The notes below the pieces were generated by a model. It saw nothing but the letters and a program-made list of their open reading frames with translations. It was not told the DNA's origin and made no database searches. Both the position numbers and the translations under genes were made by a program. 23,727 nt of DNA from Paraclostridium ghonii (GTDB lineage: Bacteria; Bacillota; Clostridia; Peptostreptococcales; Peptostreptococcaceae): contig NZ_JAKEDR010000043.1 of the NCBI RefSeq assembly GCF_023653455.1, forward strand, positions 1 to 23,727. Reading direction: 5' to 3'. Shown here in pieces: positions 1 to 8,187 of the stretch (positions are counted from its first letter, which is position 1; each line of letters begins with the position of its first letter).

Positions 1-83
1 CATATATATTATAGCTTATTTATTATAAAAATTTTACGACAATTTGTAAAAGTTGGAAAAATATAATGGGGATGATATAAATA

Positions 84-118
84 AAAAACACCCAAAATTA
101 TTTAAATTTTAGGTGTTT
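84..118 (-). terminator. Intrinsic terminator of the cardiolipin synthase gene
   Basis: On the minus strand a hairpin follows the stop codon. AAACACC (86-92) pairs with GGTGTTT (112-118), and after one mismatch AAAATT (94-99) pairs with AATTTT (105-110) around a 5-nt loop. The minus-strand transcript then runs into a U-rich stretch. Positions 1-83 show no gene and no other feature I can support. Confidence 0.8.
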
Positions 119-127
119 CATACAAGG

Positions 128-1588
128 TTATAAAACAGGAGATAAAAGTCTGGATATAGATTCTTTAAACTGTATAACTCTAGATCTGTTATCATACATT
201 TCTTGAGTTACTTGAACACATTTTTCTATATCAGTTTCAAATATTTCCTTTTGTTTAATTGATATATCACGACAATAAATAAATGCATTAACCTCAAAGT
301 TAAGTTCAAAACTACGTATATCCATATTAGCAGTTCCTATAGAACAAATAGAGTCGTCTATTACAACTGTTTTTGAATGAATAAAAGCATTTTTATCATA
401 AGTGTAAATCTTAGCTCCAAATTTTAAAAGTTCTCCTGCGTAAGAGTAGGTAGCCCAATAAACAAATGGATGATCAGGTTTAGATGGAATCATTATTCTT
501 ACATCAACTCCTGATAAACATGCTATTTTAATTGCATCAAGCAAAGAACTATTTAATATAAGATATGGAGATTGAATATATAAATACTTTTTAGCTTTTT
601 GAATCATTTTTAAGTACCCATATTTTATTTCGTCTATTTCAGATAAATCAGGTCCACTATTAACAATTTGGATTCCTACGTTACCATTATAAGGGTTAAT
701 ATCATCATTTAAATATTTAGTGAAGTTAATATCTTCATGTGTAGTGTATCTCCAGTCCATCATAAATCTAAGATTTAAATCGTTAACTGCAGACCCTGTT
801 ATTTTAGTGTGAGTATCTCTCCAGTAGCCAAACTTAGGGTCTTTTCCTAGGTACTCATCTCCAACATTAAATCCACCAACAAATCCTATTTCTCCATCAA
901 TTACAACTATTTTACGGTGATTTCTAAAATTTAAGTTAAAGTTTATTATTTTTAGGAATGAAGGGAAGAAGGCACCTACTTTACCACTAGATTTTCTTAA
1001 TCTTTGAATTCCTTTTTCAGAAAAAAGTCTACTTCCAACTGTATCATATAAAAGTCTAACTTCTACACCCTGAGACAGTTTATCTATAAGTATATCTAAA
1101 ATTTCACTTCCAATTTCATCATCTTTAAAAATATAAAACTCAATATGAATATATTTTGTAGCTTTTTTTAGTTGAGATTTTAATTCATGAAAAAATTCAT
1201 GACCATCCGTATATATTGAAACTTTATTATTTGTAGTATATGGAGCACTATTTAAAGTAGCTAGAGAGTAAATCATATCTTTATGTTCAACAATGCTAGG
1301 CTCAAATCTCTCAGAGTACTGTAAGAAGTCTGTAGATTCTATCATTCTGCTTTTTAGTTTCGTATCTTCTTCTTTCTTTAATTTAAACATGTTAACTTTA
1401 TTCATTCTTCTACCGAACACTGTGTATAAAACAAAACCTGCGGGAGGAAATATTGTTAAAATTAAAATCCAAGCTACAGAAGATTCTATACTTCTTCTTT
1501 CTCTAAATATAATATTTAGGATAACTAAAAAGTTAATTACATATAATGCAGTAACTAAAAATTGATATGAAAAAATTATGGATAAAAT
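128..1588 (-). CDS. cls: Cardiolipin synthase (phospholipase D family), ATT start proposed
   Basis: Membrane enzyme that condenses two phosphatidylglycerol molecules into cardiolipin and glycerol. Two HKD motifs are visible: HRKIVVID (His about residue 224 of the long form) with the following GFVGGFNVGDEY, and HSKTVVID (His about 404) with SIGTANMDIRSFELNFE. The first ATG in frame (1420) would give 430 residues and begin at FGRRMNK, which in this family directly follows the second membrane helix. Reading upstream in the same frame adds about 56 codons encoding two hydrophobic segments and the linker FRERRSIESSVAW, as expected of a full-length Cls of roughly 480-500 residues. No ATG, GTG or TTG occurs in that extension. 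AGGAGG at 1602-1597 is 8 nt from an ATT codon at 1588, so I propose ATT initiation and a 486-residue product. ATA at 1591 is the alternative. It is monocistronic with its own terminator. Family assignment is secure; the start codon is inference. Confidence 0.9.
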   Translation of the reverse strand: MLSIIFSYQFLVTALYVINFLVILNIIFRERRSIESSVAWILILTIFPPAGFVLYTVFGRRMNKVNMFKLKKEEDTKLKSRMIESTDFLQYSERFEPSIVEHKDMIYSLATLNSAPYTTNNKVSIYTDGHEFFHELKSQLKKATKYIHIEFYIFKDDEIGSEILDILIDKLSQGVEVRLLYDTVGSRLFSEKGIQRLRKSSGKVGAFFPSFLKIINFNLNFRNHRKIVVIDGEIGFVGGFNVGDEYLGKDPKFGYWRDTHTKITGSAVNDLNLRFMMDWRYTTHEDINFTKYLNDDINPYNGNVGIQIVNSGPDLSEIDEIKYGYLKMIQKAKKYLYIQSPYLILNSSLLDAIKIACLSGVDVRIMIPSKPDHPFVYWATYSYAGELLKFGAKIYTYDKNAFIHSKTVVIDDSICSIGTANMDIRSFELNFEVNAFIYCRDISIKQKEIFETDIEKCVQVTQEMYDNRSRVIQFKESISRLLSPVL

Positions 1589-1602
1589 TATAATCCCCTC
1601 CT
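1586..1602 (-). promoter_or_regulatory. Shine-Dalgarno and non-AUG start of cls
   Basis: On the minus strand AGGAGGGG occupies 1602-1595 and is followed in frame by ATT, ATA, ATT, TTA, TCC. The third of these, ATT at 1588-1586, follows AGGAGG by exactly 8 nt. An in-frame TAA lies upstream at 1618-1616, so the protein cannot start further out. Rare AUU starts are known in bacteria, for example infC and pcnB of E. coli. Confidence 0.6.
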
Positions 1603-1639
1603 TAATAAATACATTTTATGCATTTAAATAATTATATTT

Positions 1640-1668
1640 ATTATAACAAAAACACAAATATTTAACCA
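1640..1668 (-). promoter_or_regulatory. Candidate promoter of cls
   Basis: On the minus strand a perfect TATAAT (1645-1640) lies 17 nt after TGGTTA (1668-1663), a poor -35. A second TATAAT sits at 1636-1631. Both are about 40-60 bases upstream of the proposed start. Confidence 0.35.
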
Positions 1669-1671
1669 TAT

Positions 1672-1701
1672 AAAAACCCTCTTACTTAAATAAGAGGGTT
1701 T
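1672..1701 (-). terminator. Intrinsic terminator of the FNT channel gene
   Basis: An 11-bp perfect stem pairs AAACCCTCTTA (1674-1684) with TAAGAGGGTTT (1691-1701) around a 6-nt loop. On the minus strand it is followed by a T run. It begins ten bases after the stop codon of the channel gene. Confidence 0.88.
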
Positions 1702-1710
1702 AATGCATTA

Positions 1711-2553
1711 TTAATTTTCACTTTTACTTATAAATAAGAAATAATAAGAAGCTGCTATTATCATACCTCCTAATATGTTACCTATAGTAACTGGAAGGAA
1801 GTTATGTAAAAACACATTACCTATATTTAAGTTTGAAACATCAGCTAAAGTCTTATGAGCGGCTTCTAAGTATAGTGGGTTTAATTTAACCATTAAACCA
1901 GCCAATAAGTATCCCATGTTAGCAACAACGTGTTCTACTCCGATACATACGAATACGAATATTCCTAACCATCCCATCATTACTTTTCCTGAAACAGATT
2001 TAGCTGCATATGAAGCCCAAACAGTAGCGCAAACCAATAAGTTACATACTACCCCTGAAGCTATAGCTGCAAAAAATTCTATATTTGTTTTACCAACAGC
2101 AGTTTTTATAATAACACCACCGTATAAACCGTTACTCCAATCGAATACACCAGACTTAGCAACTAAAGCAGCAGCAAAAGCCGCTCCAATTAAGTTTCCG
2201 ATCCAAACTAAAGACCAGTTTTTAAATGTTTGGCCCCAAGTAACTTTTTTCTTTAAAGCTGCTATTGTTATAAGTATATTACTTGTAAATAAATCTCCAC
2301 CTGCTATTAATATAAGGACTAGTCCTGCAGGGAACATAAGTCCAGCAACCATTTTTCCTAATCCATAAGTAGCAGGATTAGCTAGTAAATTATATGATGC
2401 AGCAATAGAACCTAAAGCTCCTAAAGCTATATACATTCCAGCTAAAAATGCAGAAACTAAAACTTTTTTAGTTGGAGTAGTAGCTTTTTTTATACCTACA
2501 TTTAAAGTATATTCAGCTACTTCAGCAGGTGTAAGCATTTTTTTATCGCTCAT
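1711..2553 (-). CDS. Formate/nitrite transporter (FNT) family channel
   Basis: Pentameric inner-membrane channel family that moves small monovalent anions or their acids (formate, nitrite, hydrosulfide). The 280-residue length is usual. Six hydrophobic spans can be seen. Family signatures are GGDLFTSN in the first half, KNWSLVWIGNLIGAA after it, and GVEHVVANM in the second half, where the His corresponds to the conserved pore histidine of FocA. The start is fixed by AGGAGG 8 nt before ATG 2553. The gene stands alone, with its own terminator. There is no pyruvate formate-lyase, nitrite or sulfite reductase gene beside it in the window, so FocA, NirC and hydrosulfide channel cannot be told apart from context. 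Family certain, substrate unknown. Confidence 0.9.
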   Translation of the reverse strand: MSDKKMLTPAEVAEYTLNVGIKKATTPTKKVLVSAFLAGMYIALGALGSIAASYNLLANPATYGLGKMVAGLMFPAGLVLILIAGGDLFTSNILITIAALKKKVTWGQTFKNWSLVWIGNLIGAAFAAALVAKSGVFDWSNGLYGGVIIKTAVGKTNIEFFAAIASGVVCNLLVCATVWASYAAKSVSGKVMMGWLGIFVFVCIGVEHVVANMGYLLAGLMVKLNPLYLEAAHKTLADVSNLNIGNVFLHNFLPVTIGNILGGMIIAASYYFLFISKSEN

Positions 2554-2913
2554 TTTAAAATTCCTCCTAATAAATAAAAAAATATTATAATTAATCTAAA
2601 AATTTCATAAATACATAACTTCAACAATTATACAATAAAACAATTATTTTGCATACAAAAAACGACATAGAAAGTCATGAAAAAAAATCCAATTAAAATA
2701 ATATTTTAATAAATAATATATTTTAAAATTATTTATGAAATTAATTTATAAAGCATTCATATAATTAAGTAGGTAAATTTTAGAGATAATAGTCTTAATT
2801 CAAGGGTTTTGTATATTGTTATTTTGTTTTTAATACATTATTATAGTATATGAATAATTTTAAAATAAAGAAGTAATTAAATGAATAAAGAACATTAATT
2901 AGGAGGAAATATA
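2554..2913. other. Divergent intergenic region between FNT and murB
   Basis: 360 bases without a credible gene, very AT-rich. It carries the ribosome binding site of each flanking gene. For the FNT gene the best minus-strand -10 is TATAAT at 2632-2627, without a good -35. The murB promoter candidate is listed separately. I see no long repeat or structured RNA here. Confidence 0.6.
2816..2844 (+). promoter_or_regulatory. Candidate sigma-A promoter of the murB-whiA cluster
   Basis: TTGTTA (2816-2821) and TATTAT (2839-2844) are separated by 17 nt. They lie about 70 bases upstream of the murB start and are the only reasonable -35/-10 pair I found before the cluster. Confidence 0.4.
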
Positions 2914-3828
2914 ATGAATAAGGAATTTATATATAAGAATTTATTAAATATATTAAACAAAGAGGACATACTTTTGGATGAGCCTATGAAAAATCACACA
3001 TCATTTAAAGTAGGAGGGCCAACAGATTTTTTAGTAAAGCCAAGAAATGAAGAAGAAATAAAAGAATTGGTATCTTTATTAAAGAAAGAAAATATACCAT
3101 ACTTAATTATTGGTAATGGATCAAATCTTTTAGTTAAAGATGGCGGAATAAGAGGAGTAGTTATAAAAATAGCTGATAGCTTTAATGAATTTAAAATAGA
3201 AGGAAATACTGTTTATGCACAATCAGGAGCATTACTTTCTTTTATGGGTAAAGCTATATTAAATGAAAGCCTTACAGGATTTGAGTTTGCAGCGGGTATA
3301 CCTGGAACTTTAGGTGGAGCCATAGCTATGAATGCAGGAGCTTATGGTGGAGAGATGAAAGATATAGTAAAGACTGTTAAAATAATGGATTTTGAAGGTA
3401 ATATTTTTGATTTAAGCAATGAAGAAATGGAATTTTCTTATAGAAAGAGTATAATAAGTAAAAAGGACTATATTGTATTATCTGCGGTTATAGAATTAAA
3501 AGAAGGTAATTTTGAAGAAATAAGAGAATCTATGAGAGAGTTAACAAAGAGTAGAGTAACAAAGCAGCCTTTAACTCTACCAAGTGCAGGAAGTACATTT
3601 AAAAGACCAGAAGGTTATTTTGCTGCAAAGTTAATAGAAGATAGTGGATTAAAAGGTTTAACTTTAAGAGGAGCTCAAGTTTCAGATAAACATTCAGGGT
3701 TTGTAGTTAATTTAGGAGATGCAACAGCTAAAGATATATTGGATTTAATATATGTAGTTAAAAGTACAGTAAACTCTAAGTTTGGTGTTATGTTAGAAGA
3801 GGAAGTTAAAATACTAGGAGATGAATAA
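2914..3828 (+). CDS. murB: UDP-N-acetylenolpyruvoylglucosamine reductase MurB
   Basis: Cytosolic FAD enzyme that reduces UDP-GlcNAc-enolpyruvate to UDP-MurNAc with NADPH, the second committed step of peptidoglycan precursor synthesis. The 304-residue length fits the short type II MurB. The FAD-binding part carries IIGNGSNLLVKDGG and GIPGTLGGAIAMNAGAYGGEM. The C-terminal part carries PSAGSTFKRPEG, with the Ser that donates a proton in the family, then GAQVSDKHSGFVVN and a terminal LEEEVKILG with the catalytic Glu. The start is supported by AGGAGG about 7 nt upstream of ATG 2914. It is the first gene of a tightly spaced cluster, and the next start follows its stop within a few bases. Confidence 0.96.
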   Translation: MNKEFIYKNLLNILNKEDILLDEPMKNHTSFKVGGPTDFLVKPRNEEEIKELVSLLKKENIPYLIIGNGSNLLVKDGGIRGVVIKIADSFNEFKIEGNTVYAQSGALLSFMGKAILNESLTGFEFAAGIPGTLGGAIAMNAGAYGGEMKDIVKTVKIMDFEGNIFDLSNEEMEFSYRKSIISKKDYIVLSAVIELKEGNFEEIRESMRELTKSRVTKQPLTLPSAGSTFKRPEGYFAAKLIEDSGLKGLTLRGAQVSDKHSGFVVNLGDATAKDILDLIYVVKSTVNSKFGVMLEEEVKILGDE

Positions 3829-3832
3829 TACT

Positions 3833-4546
3833 ATGAAAATAATAGGTGATTATCATACGCATACTGTATATAGTCATGGAAAAGGAAGTATAGAAGATAA
3901 TGTAAAGGTAGCTATAGAAAAAAATATAGAAAAAATAGGTATATCAGATCATGGATATAAGCATATTGCATATGGTGTTAAATATGACAATATAGCGAAA
4001 ATGAGAGAAGAAATAGATAAACTTAATGAAAAATATAAAGAAATAGAAATACTTTTAGGTATGGAATGTAACATATTGGATGATAAAGGGAATATAGATG
4101 TAGATTATAAGATTTCGCAAATGTTAGATTATACTATGGCAGGATATCATTTTGGATCAATGCCAGCATCTATAAAAAGTGCGCTTAATCATACATTTAA
4201 TTACTTAAAATTTAAAGGTCATAGTAAAGAATATAATACTAAAGCTGTAATAAATGCTATTAAAAATAATAATATATTTATAGTTACTCACCCTGGAGAT
4301 AAGGGAGATGTATATATTGAAGAAATAGCAAAAGTAGCATTAAAACACAATACTTTGTTAGAAATAAACTCTCACCATGGATATCTAAATAGTGAACAAT
4401 TAAAAAAGATAAAAAACACAGGAGTGGAGTTTGTTATAGGATCAGATGCTCACTGCCCAAATAACGTTGGAAATTTTGACAAAGCTATAAAAATTGCTAA
4501 AGAAGCAGATTTAGATTTTAGCCTTATAAAAAATATTAAATTTTAA
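3833..4546 (+). CDS. PHP-domain phosphoesterase
   Basis: Predicted metal-dependent cytosolic phosphoesterase of the PHP superfamily, related to YcdX and histidinol-phosphatase-like proteins. Metal-ligand motifs run through the protein in family order: DYHTH (His8, His10), ISDHGYKH, GMECN, THPGD, EINSHH and GSDAH near the C-terminus. I chose ATG 3833 (237 residues). AGGAG at 3816-3820 is 12 nt away from it, whereas the earlier in-frame ATG 3821 touches that AGGAG and would overlap the end of murB. With ATG 3833 the murB stop is 4 nt upstream. PHP genes recur beside murB and rapZ in clostridia. The physiological substrate is not known to me, and the sequence does not indicate one. It could be misnamed a histidinol phosphatase, but no his genes are near. 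Confidence 0.85.
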   Translation: MKIIGDYHTHTVYSHGKGSIEDNVKVAIEKNIEKIGISDHGYKHIAYGVKYDNIAKMREEIDKLNEKYKEIEILLGMECNILDDKGNIDVDYKISQMLDYTMAGYHFGSMPASIKSALNHTFNYLKFKGHSKEYNTKAVINAIKNNNIFIVTHPGDKGDVYIEEIAKVALKHNTLLEINSHHGYLNSEQLKKIKNTGVEFVIGSDAHCPNNVGNFDKAIKIAKEADLDFSLIKNIKF

Positions 4547-4560
4547 GAGGGAGATATAAT

Positions 4561-5418
4561 ATGAGATTTATAATAGTAACAGGATTATCTGGATCTGGCA
4601 AAAGTGAAGCTATGAAATCTTTAGAAGATATTGGATTTTATTGTGTAGACAATTTACCACCAACCCTTATAACTAAATTTGCAGAATTATGTTATCAAGG
4701 GAATTCTAATATAGATAAAGTAGCTTTAGGTATAGATATAAGAGGAAGAGAGTTTTTTGAAACATTACATGAAAGTTTAAGTTATTTAGAAAAAGAAAAC
4801 TATAAATATGAAGTTTTATTTTTAGACTGTGCAGATAATATTTTAGTAAAAAGATATAAAATGACTAGAAGAAATCATCCACTAGCAAAGTCTACTCAAA
4901 TAACAGAGGGGATAAAAGAAGAAAGAGAAATACTTCAAACTTTGAGAAATAAAGCTAATAGCATAATTGATACTAGCAATATGAAACCTAGAGATTTAAA
5001 AGAAGAAATAAGCAAGCTATATTTAGAAGGAGAAAAAACTCCTAAACTTACAATATCTGTAGTTTCATTTGGATTTAAACATGGTATACCTATAGATTCA
5101 GATTTAGTATTTGATGTTAGATTTTTACCAAACCCATATTATGAAGAAGAATTAAGATCTAAAACAGGAGAAGAACAAATTATAAGAGATTATGTAATGA
5201 ATTCTGATGTAAGTAAAGAATTCTTTGCTAAATTAGAAGACATGGTAGATTTCTTAATTCCTCACTATATTAAAGAAGGAAAGAGTCACTTAGTTATAGC
5301 AATTGGATGTACAGGTGGAAGACATAGATCTGTAACAATTTCTAACTTGCTTTATGATGATTTAATCAAAAAGGGTTATAGAGTTATAAAAAAACATAGA
5401 GACCACACTCTTAGATAA
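4561..5418 (+). CDS. rapZ: RapZ/YvcJ nucleotide-binding regulator
   Basis: Cytosolic P-loop protein. In E. coli RapZ binds the small RNA GlmZ and controls amino-sugar synthesis; in Bacillus YvcJ hydrolyses nucleotides and influences competence. Walker A GLSGSGKS is at residues 8-15 and GIDIRGREF at about 58-66. The C-terminal domain has VSFGFKHGIP, FLPNPY and IGCTGGRHRSV (about 248-258), which are family signatures. Length 285 is usual. The start follows a GAGGGAG Shine-Dalgarno, 14 nt after the upstream stop. It sits with yvcK and whiA as in most Firmicutes. Whether this copy binds RNA cannot be judged, since enterobacterial GlmZ has no counterpart that I can see here. Confidence 0.95.
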   Translation: MRFIIVTGLSGSGKSEAMKSLEDIGFYCVDNLPPTLITKFAELCYQGNSNIDKVALGIDIRGREFFETLHESLSYLEKENYKYEVLFLDCADNILVKRYKMTRRNHPLAKSTQITEGIKEEREILQTLRNKANSIIDTSNMKPRDLKEEISKLYLEGEKTPKLTISVVSFGFKHGIPIDSDLVFDVRFLPNPYYEEELRSKTGEEQIIRDYVMNSDVSKEFFAKLEDMVDFLIPHYIKEGKSHLVIAIGCTGGRHRSVTISNLLYDDLIKKGYRVIKKHRDHTLR

Positions 5419-5433
5419 AATATGGAGGGAATT

Positions 5434-6543
5434 ATGGCATCAGTAATAATTTTTATAGGGGGAGCTGGATGGATATTCTTATTAGCATTAGCTTTTTTAT
5501 ATCTAAAAGAAAAAAGAGAAAACTCTGCTAAAACTATAAAAAATAATATAAAAGAAGAGAAACCTAGAGTTGTTGTAATAGGAGGAGGAACAGGGCAATC
5601 AGTCTTTTTAAGAGGGCTAAAGCATTATACTCCTAATATAACGGCTGTAGTAACTGTTGCTGATGATGGTGGAGGATCAGGAGTATTAAGGGAAGATTTG
5701 GGCATGTTGCCTCCTGGAGATATAAGAAACTGTTTGCTTTCATTAGCTAATATGGAACCTACTATGGATGCTGTTATGAAATATAGATTCACAGAAGGAG
5801 CTTTAAAAGGACAAAGTTTTGGGAACTTATTTTTAGCGGCTATGAATGGGGTTTATGGAAGTTTTGAAACTGCTGTTTATAAAATGAGTGAAGTTTTCGC
5901 TATAACAGGTAGAGTGTTACCAGTGACATTAGAGGATATAAACTTAATAGCGAATCTTGACAATGGAAACATAGTTAAGGGTGAATCTAACATACCAAAT
6001 CAAGTTAGAAGTCAAAATACAAAAATTAAAAGTATAGAACTAGAACCTAAAAACGCTAAACCATTAGATGAAGTTATTAAATCTATAAAAAATACAGATA
6101 TTATTGTTATAGGGCCAGGAAGCTTATACACTAGTATAATGCCTAATTTATTAGTAGATGGAGTTATAGATGCGATAAAAGAATCTAAAGCTCCAAAAGT
6201 GTACATATCAAATATAATGACGCAACCTGGAGAAACTGATGATTATAATGTTTTAGACCATATAAATGCTATAAATAAACATTGTGGGAAAAATATAATT
6301 GATATAGTAATAACTAATAATGAAGTTTTACCAAAACCTGTATTTGATATTTATAATAAAGATGGCGCAAGCCAGGTATTATTAGATAAAAAACAAAAAC
6401 AAACACTAGAAGACATGGGAATAAAAGTGGTAGAATGTAATTTAGTAGAAATAAAAAGCAACTACATAAGACATGATGCAGATTACATATCTAATGTAGT
6501 TGTTAATTTGGCACTAAGTCATAGTTATGATAATGAGAAGTAA
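5434..6543 (+). CDS. yvcK: YvcK-family gluconeogenesis factor with N-terminal membrane helix
   Basis: CofD-like fold protein (YvcK/GlmR/MgfK). In Bacillus it binds UDP-GlcNAc and helps direct carbon into cell wall precursors. Core motifs are VIGGGTGQS (about 48-56), TVADDGGGSGVLR, PPGDIRNCLLSLAN, EGQSFGNLFLAAM-like and IGPGSLYTSI. I chose ATG 5434 because GGAGGG (5424-5429) lies 4-5 nt before it. The in-frame ATG 5422 has no Shine-Dalgarno and would absorb it. The 369-residue product begins with a hydrophobic helix (about residues 4-24) followed by a basic, charged linker, so it is probably tethered to the membrane, unlike the soluble Bacillus protein. It follows rapZ by 15 nt. Confidence 0.93.
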   Translation: MASVIIFIGGAGWIFLLALAFLYLKEKRENSAKTIKNNIKEEKPRVVVIGGGTGQSVFLRGLKHYTPNITAVVTVADDGGGSGVLREDLGMLPPGDIRNCLLSLANMEPTMDAVMKYRFTEGALKGQSFGNLFLAAMNGVYGSFETAVYKMSEVFAITGRVLPVTLEDINLIANLDNGNIVKGESNIPNQVRSQNTKIKSIELEPKNAKPLDEVIKSIKNTDIIVIGPGSLYTSIMPNLLVDGVIDAIKESKAPKVYISNIMTQPGETDDYNVLDHINAINKHCGKNIIDIVITNNEVLPKPVFDIYNKDGASQVLLDKKQKQTLEDMGIKVVECNLVEIKSNYIRHDADYISNVVVNLALSHSYDNEK

Positions 6544-6545
6544 AA

Positions 6546-6580
6546 AAGGATTTTAAAAATTTATGTAGAAATCCTTATTA
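6546..6580 (+). terminator. Hairpin after yvcK, possible partial terminator
   Basis: AAGGATTT (6546-6553) pairs with AAATCCTT (6569-6576) around a 15-nt loop, just after the yvcK stop. The stem is AT-rich and the following tract is ATTATTATGTTATTTT, so termination would be weak. It may act as a processing or attenuation site before the NUDIX gene. Confidence 0.4.
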
Positions 6581-6607
6581 TTATGTTATTTTAAGGAGTG
6601 AACACCA

Positions 6608-7033
6608 ATGAGAGAAGAGGTTAGTGCCGGGGGCGTAGTATTATTTGGTAATGCGGTGCTCTTACTTAGAAAATTTAATGGAGACTGGGTATTACCTAAA
6701 GGCAAGGTTGAAGTTGGAGAAAATAAGGAAGATGCAGCTCTTAGAGAAGTTCTAGAAGAAACAGGTGTAAAGGCTGATATATTAAAGTACTTAGGTGAAA
6801 TACATTATACTTTCAAGGAAAATTGGGATGAGAACAAAGCAGTTCATAAGACTGTGTACTGGTATTTAATGCAGGCAAGAAATATGGATACAATTCCTCA
6901 AAAAGAGGAAGGGTTTATAGATGCTAAGTTTGTTCACTTAGATAGAGTAGTAGATTTAGCTAGATATGACGATGAAAAAGAAATTATAAAAGTTGCTTTA
7001 GATGAAATAAAAAAAAGATTAAAAAAGAATTAA
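6608..7033 (+). CDS. NUDIX hydrolase
   Basis: Hydrolyses a nucleoside diphosphate linked to another group, with divalent metal. A perfect Nudix box (G-x5-E-x7-RE-V-x-EE-x-G-V) is at residues 32-54, starting GKVEVGE and ending REVLEETGV. The protein has 141 residues, a single compact domain. The start follows AAGGAGTG with 7 nt spacing. It lies between yvcK and whiA, a common arrangement in clostridia. The motif does not identify the substrate. Candidates include (di)nucleoside polyphosphates or oxidised nucleotides. Confidence 0.92.
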   Translation: MREEVSAGGVVLFGNAVLLLRKFNGDWVLPKGKVEVGENKEDAALREVLEETGVKADILKYLGEIHYTFKENWDENKAVHKTVYWYLMQARNMDTIPQKEEGFIDAKFVHLDRVVDLARYDDEKEIIKVALDEIKKRLKKN

Positions 7034-7049
7034 CTATAGGTGATAAAAT

Positions 7050-8000
7050 ATGTCTTTTTCAGCAGAAACAAAAAATGAATTAGCTAGGATTTTTTCGGAT
7101 GATAAATGTTGCAATATAAGTGAGCTTTCTGCAATAGTTAGATTGGCAGGAAGTATACAAATCGTTGGGTATAGAAAATTAAATCTAAAAATAAGTACAG
7201 AATTAAATTCAACTGCTAGAAAAATTTTCAAGTTATTGAAAACTAATTTTAAAATTAACACAGAGATATCGGTAAATAAAAATCAAATGTTAAAAAGAAA
7301 TAACAGTTATGTACTTATGGTAACTAGTGAAATGGGTGCGGAAAACTTATTAAGAGAATTGGGTATTTTATCTCAAGAAGATTATTTCTTTACGATGAAT
7401 AAAGTTCCTGAAGGTCTTATTAAAGACAACGATTGTATTAGAGCTTTTATAAGAGGAGCTTTTTTAGGTGGGGGATCTATAAGTGATCCAGAAAAAAATT
7501 ACCACTTAGAATTTGTGACAAACAATGAAGAATTTGCAGAATCCTTAAGAGATCTTATAAATTCACTAGGATTCAATTCAAAGACTGTATCTAGAAAAAA
7601 CAACTATGTAGTATATTTAAAAGAGAGTGAACAAATATCAGATTTATTAAATATAATTGGAGCTCATCAAGCTCTATTAAGTCTTGAAAGTACAAAAATA
7701 GTTAAAGAAATGAGAAATAATGTAAATAGGATAGTTAATTGTGAAACAGCTAATTTATCAAAGACTGTTAATGCAGCTGTTAGGCAAATAGAAAATATAA
7801 AATATATACGAGAAAAGGTAGGATTAGATCATATTCCTCCAAATTTAAGGGAGATAGCAGCTTTAAGAATAGAGTATGAAGATTTAACTTTAAAGGAACT
7901 TGGAGAAATGGCTAGCCCTCAATTAAGTAAATCAGCAGTTAACCATAGACTAAGAAAAATAGAACAGATAGCAGATAATTTAAGATTAAAATACGAATAA
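7050..8000 (+). CDS. whiA: WhiA, DNA-binding protein related to division and sporulation
   Basis: WhiA is conserved in Gram-positive bacteria. It is a sporulation transcription factor in Streptomyces and influences cell division and chromosome segregation in Bacillus. The 316-residue length is usual. The N-terminal half is the degenerate LAGLIDADG homing-endonuclease-like region, with [24 protein letters not shown] as its clearest part (key residues R, G and GGGS). The C-terminus has the helix-turn-helix region [20 protein letters not shown] followed by LRKIEQIA. The start is 16 nt after the NUDIX stop with a weak AGGTGAT Shine-Dalgarno, which suggests coupling to upstream translation. It is the last gene of the cluster. 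Confidence 0.95.
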   Translation: MSFSAETKNELARIFSDDKCCNISELSAIVRLAGSIQIVGYRKLNLKISTELNSTARKIFKLLKTNFKINTEISVNKNQMLKRNNSYVLMVTSEMGAENLLRELGILSQEDYFFTMNKVPEGLIKDNDCIRAFIRGAFLGGGSISDPEKNYHLEFVTNNEEFAESLRDLINSLGFNSKTVSRKNNYVVYLKESEQISDLLNIIGAHQALLSLESTKIVKEMRNNVNRIVNCETANLSKTVNAAVRQIENIKYIREKVGLDHIPPNLREIAALRIEYEDLTLKELGEMASPQLSKSAVNHRLRKIEQIADNLRLKYE

Positions 8001-8024
8001 GAGGCATTATGCCTCTTTTTTTTT
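7999..8024 (+). terminator. Intrinsic terminator after whiA
   Basis: AAGAGGC (7999-8005) pairs with GCCTCTT (8011-8017) around a 5-nt loop and merges into an uninterrupted T run to 8024. The stem overlaps the stop codon of whiA. Confidence 0.9.
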
Positions 8025-8126
8025 GATTAAGAGGTGTGTATTGTGGTAAAATTATTTTTATAATACATAGGAAATTATACTCCTTTTATAATTATGAATT
8101 AATATAATTTTCCGTATATGTATTTC

Positions 8127-8167
8127 AAAAAAGCAATCATTTAAAAATTAAAATAGAAGGCTTTTTT
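8127..8167 (+). other. AT-rich hairpin in the dnaE leader
   Basis: AAAAAAGC (8127-8134) can pair with GCTTTTTT (8160-8167) across a 25-nt loop immediately before the dnaE Shine-Dalgarno. It is low in complexity and weak. I found no convincing promoter in 8025-8170: TATAAT hexamers at 8059-8064 and 8103-8108 lack -35 partners. Confidence 0.3.
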
Positions 8168-8187
8168 ATAAGCAGGAGGTGAGGTCT

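Noticed and set aside
1293..1565. Plus-strand open frame overlapping the 5' end of cls
   Set aside because: It lies opposite the true N-terminal part of cardiolipin synthase and has no ribosome binding site.
1916..2368. Plus-strand open frame of 150 codons
   Set aside because: Antisense shadow of the FNT channel gene; its composition is the complement of the membrane helices and it has no ribosome binding site.
3821..3832. Upstream ATG of the PHP gene overlapping murB
   Set aside because: AGGAG touches that codon with zero spacing; ATG 3833 is better placed.
8179..8187. GTG start for dnaE
   Set aside because: The codon is inside the Shine-Dalgarno itself; TTG 8188 has 8-nt spacing.
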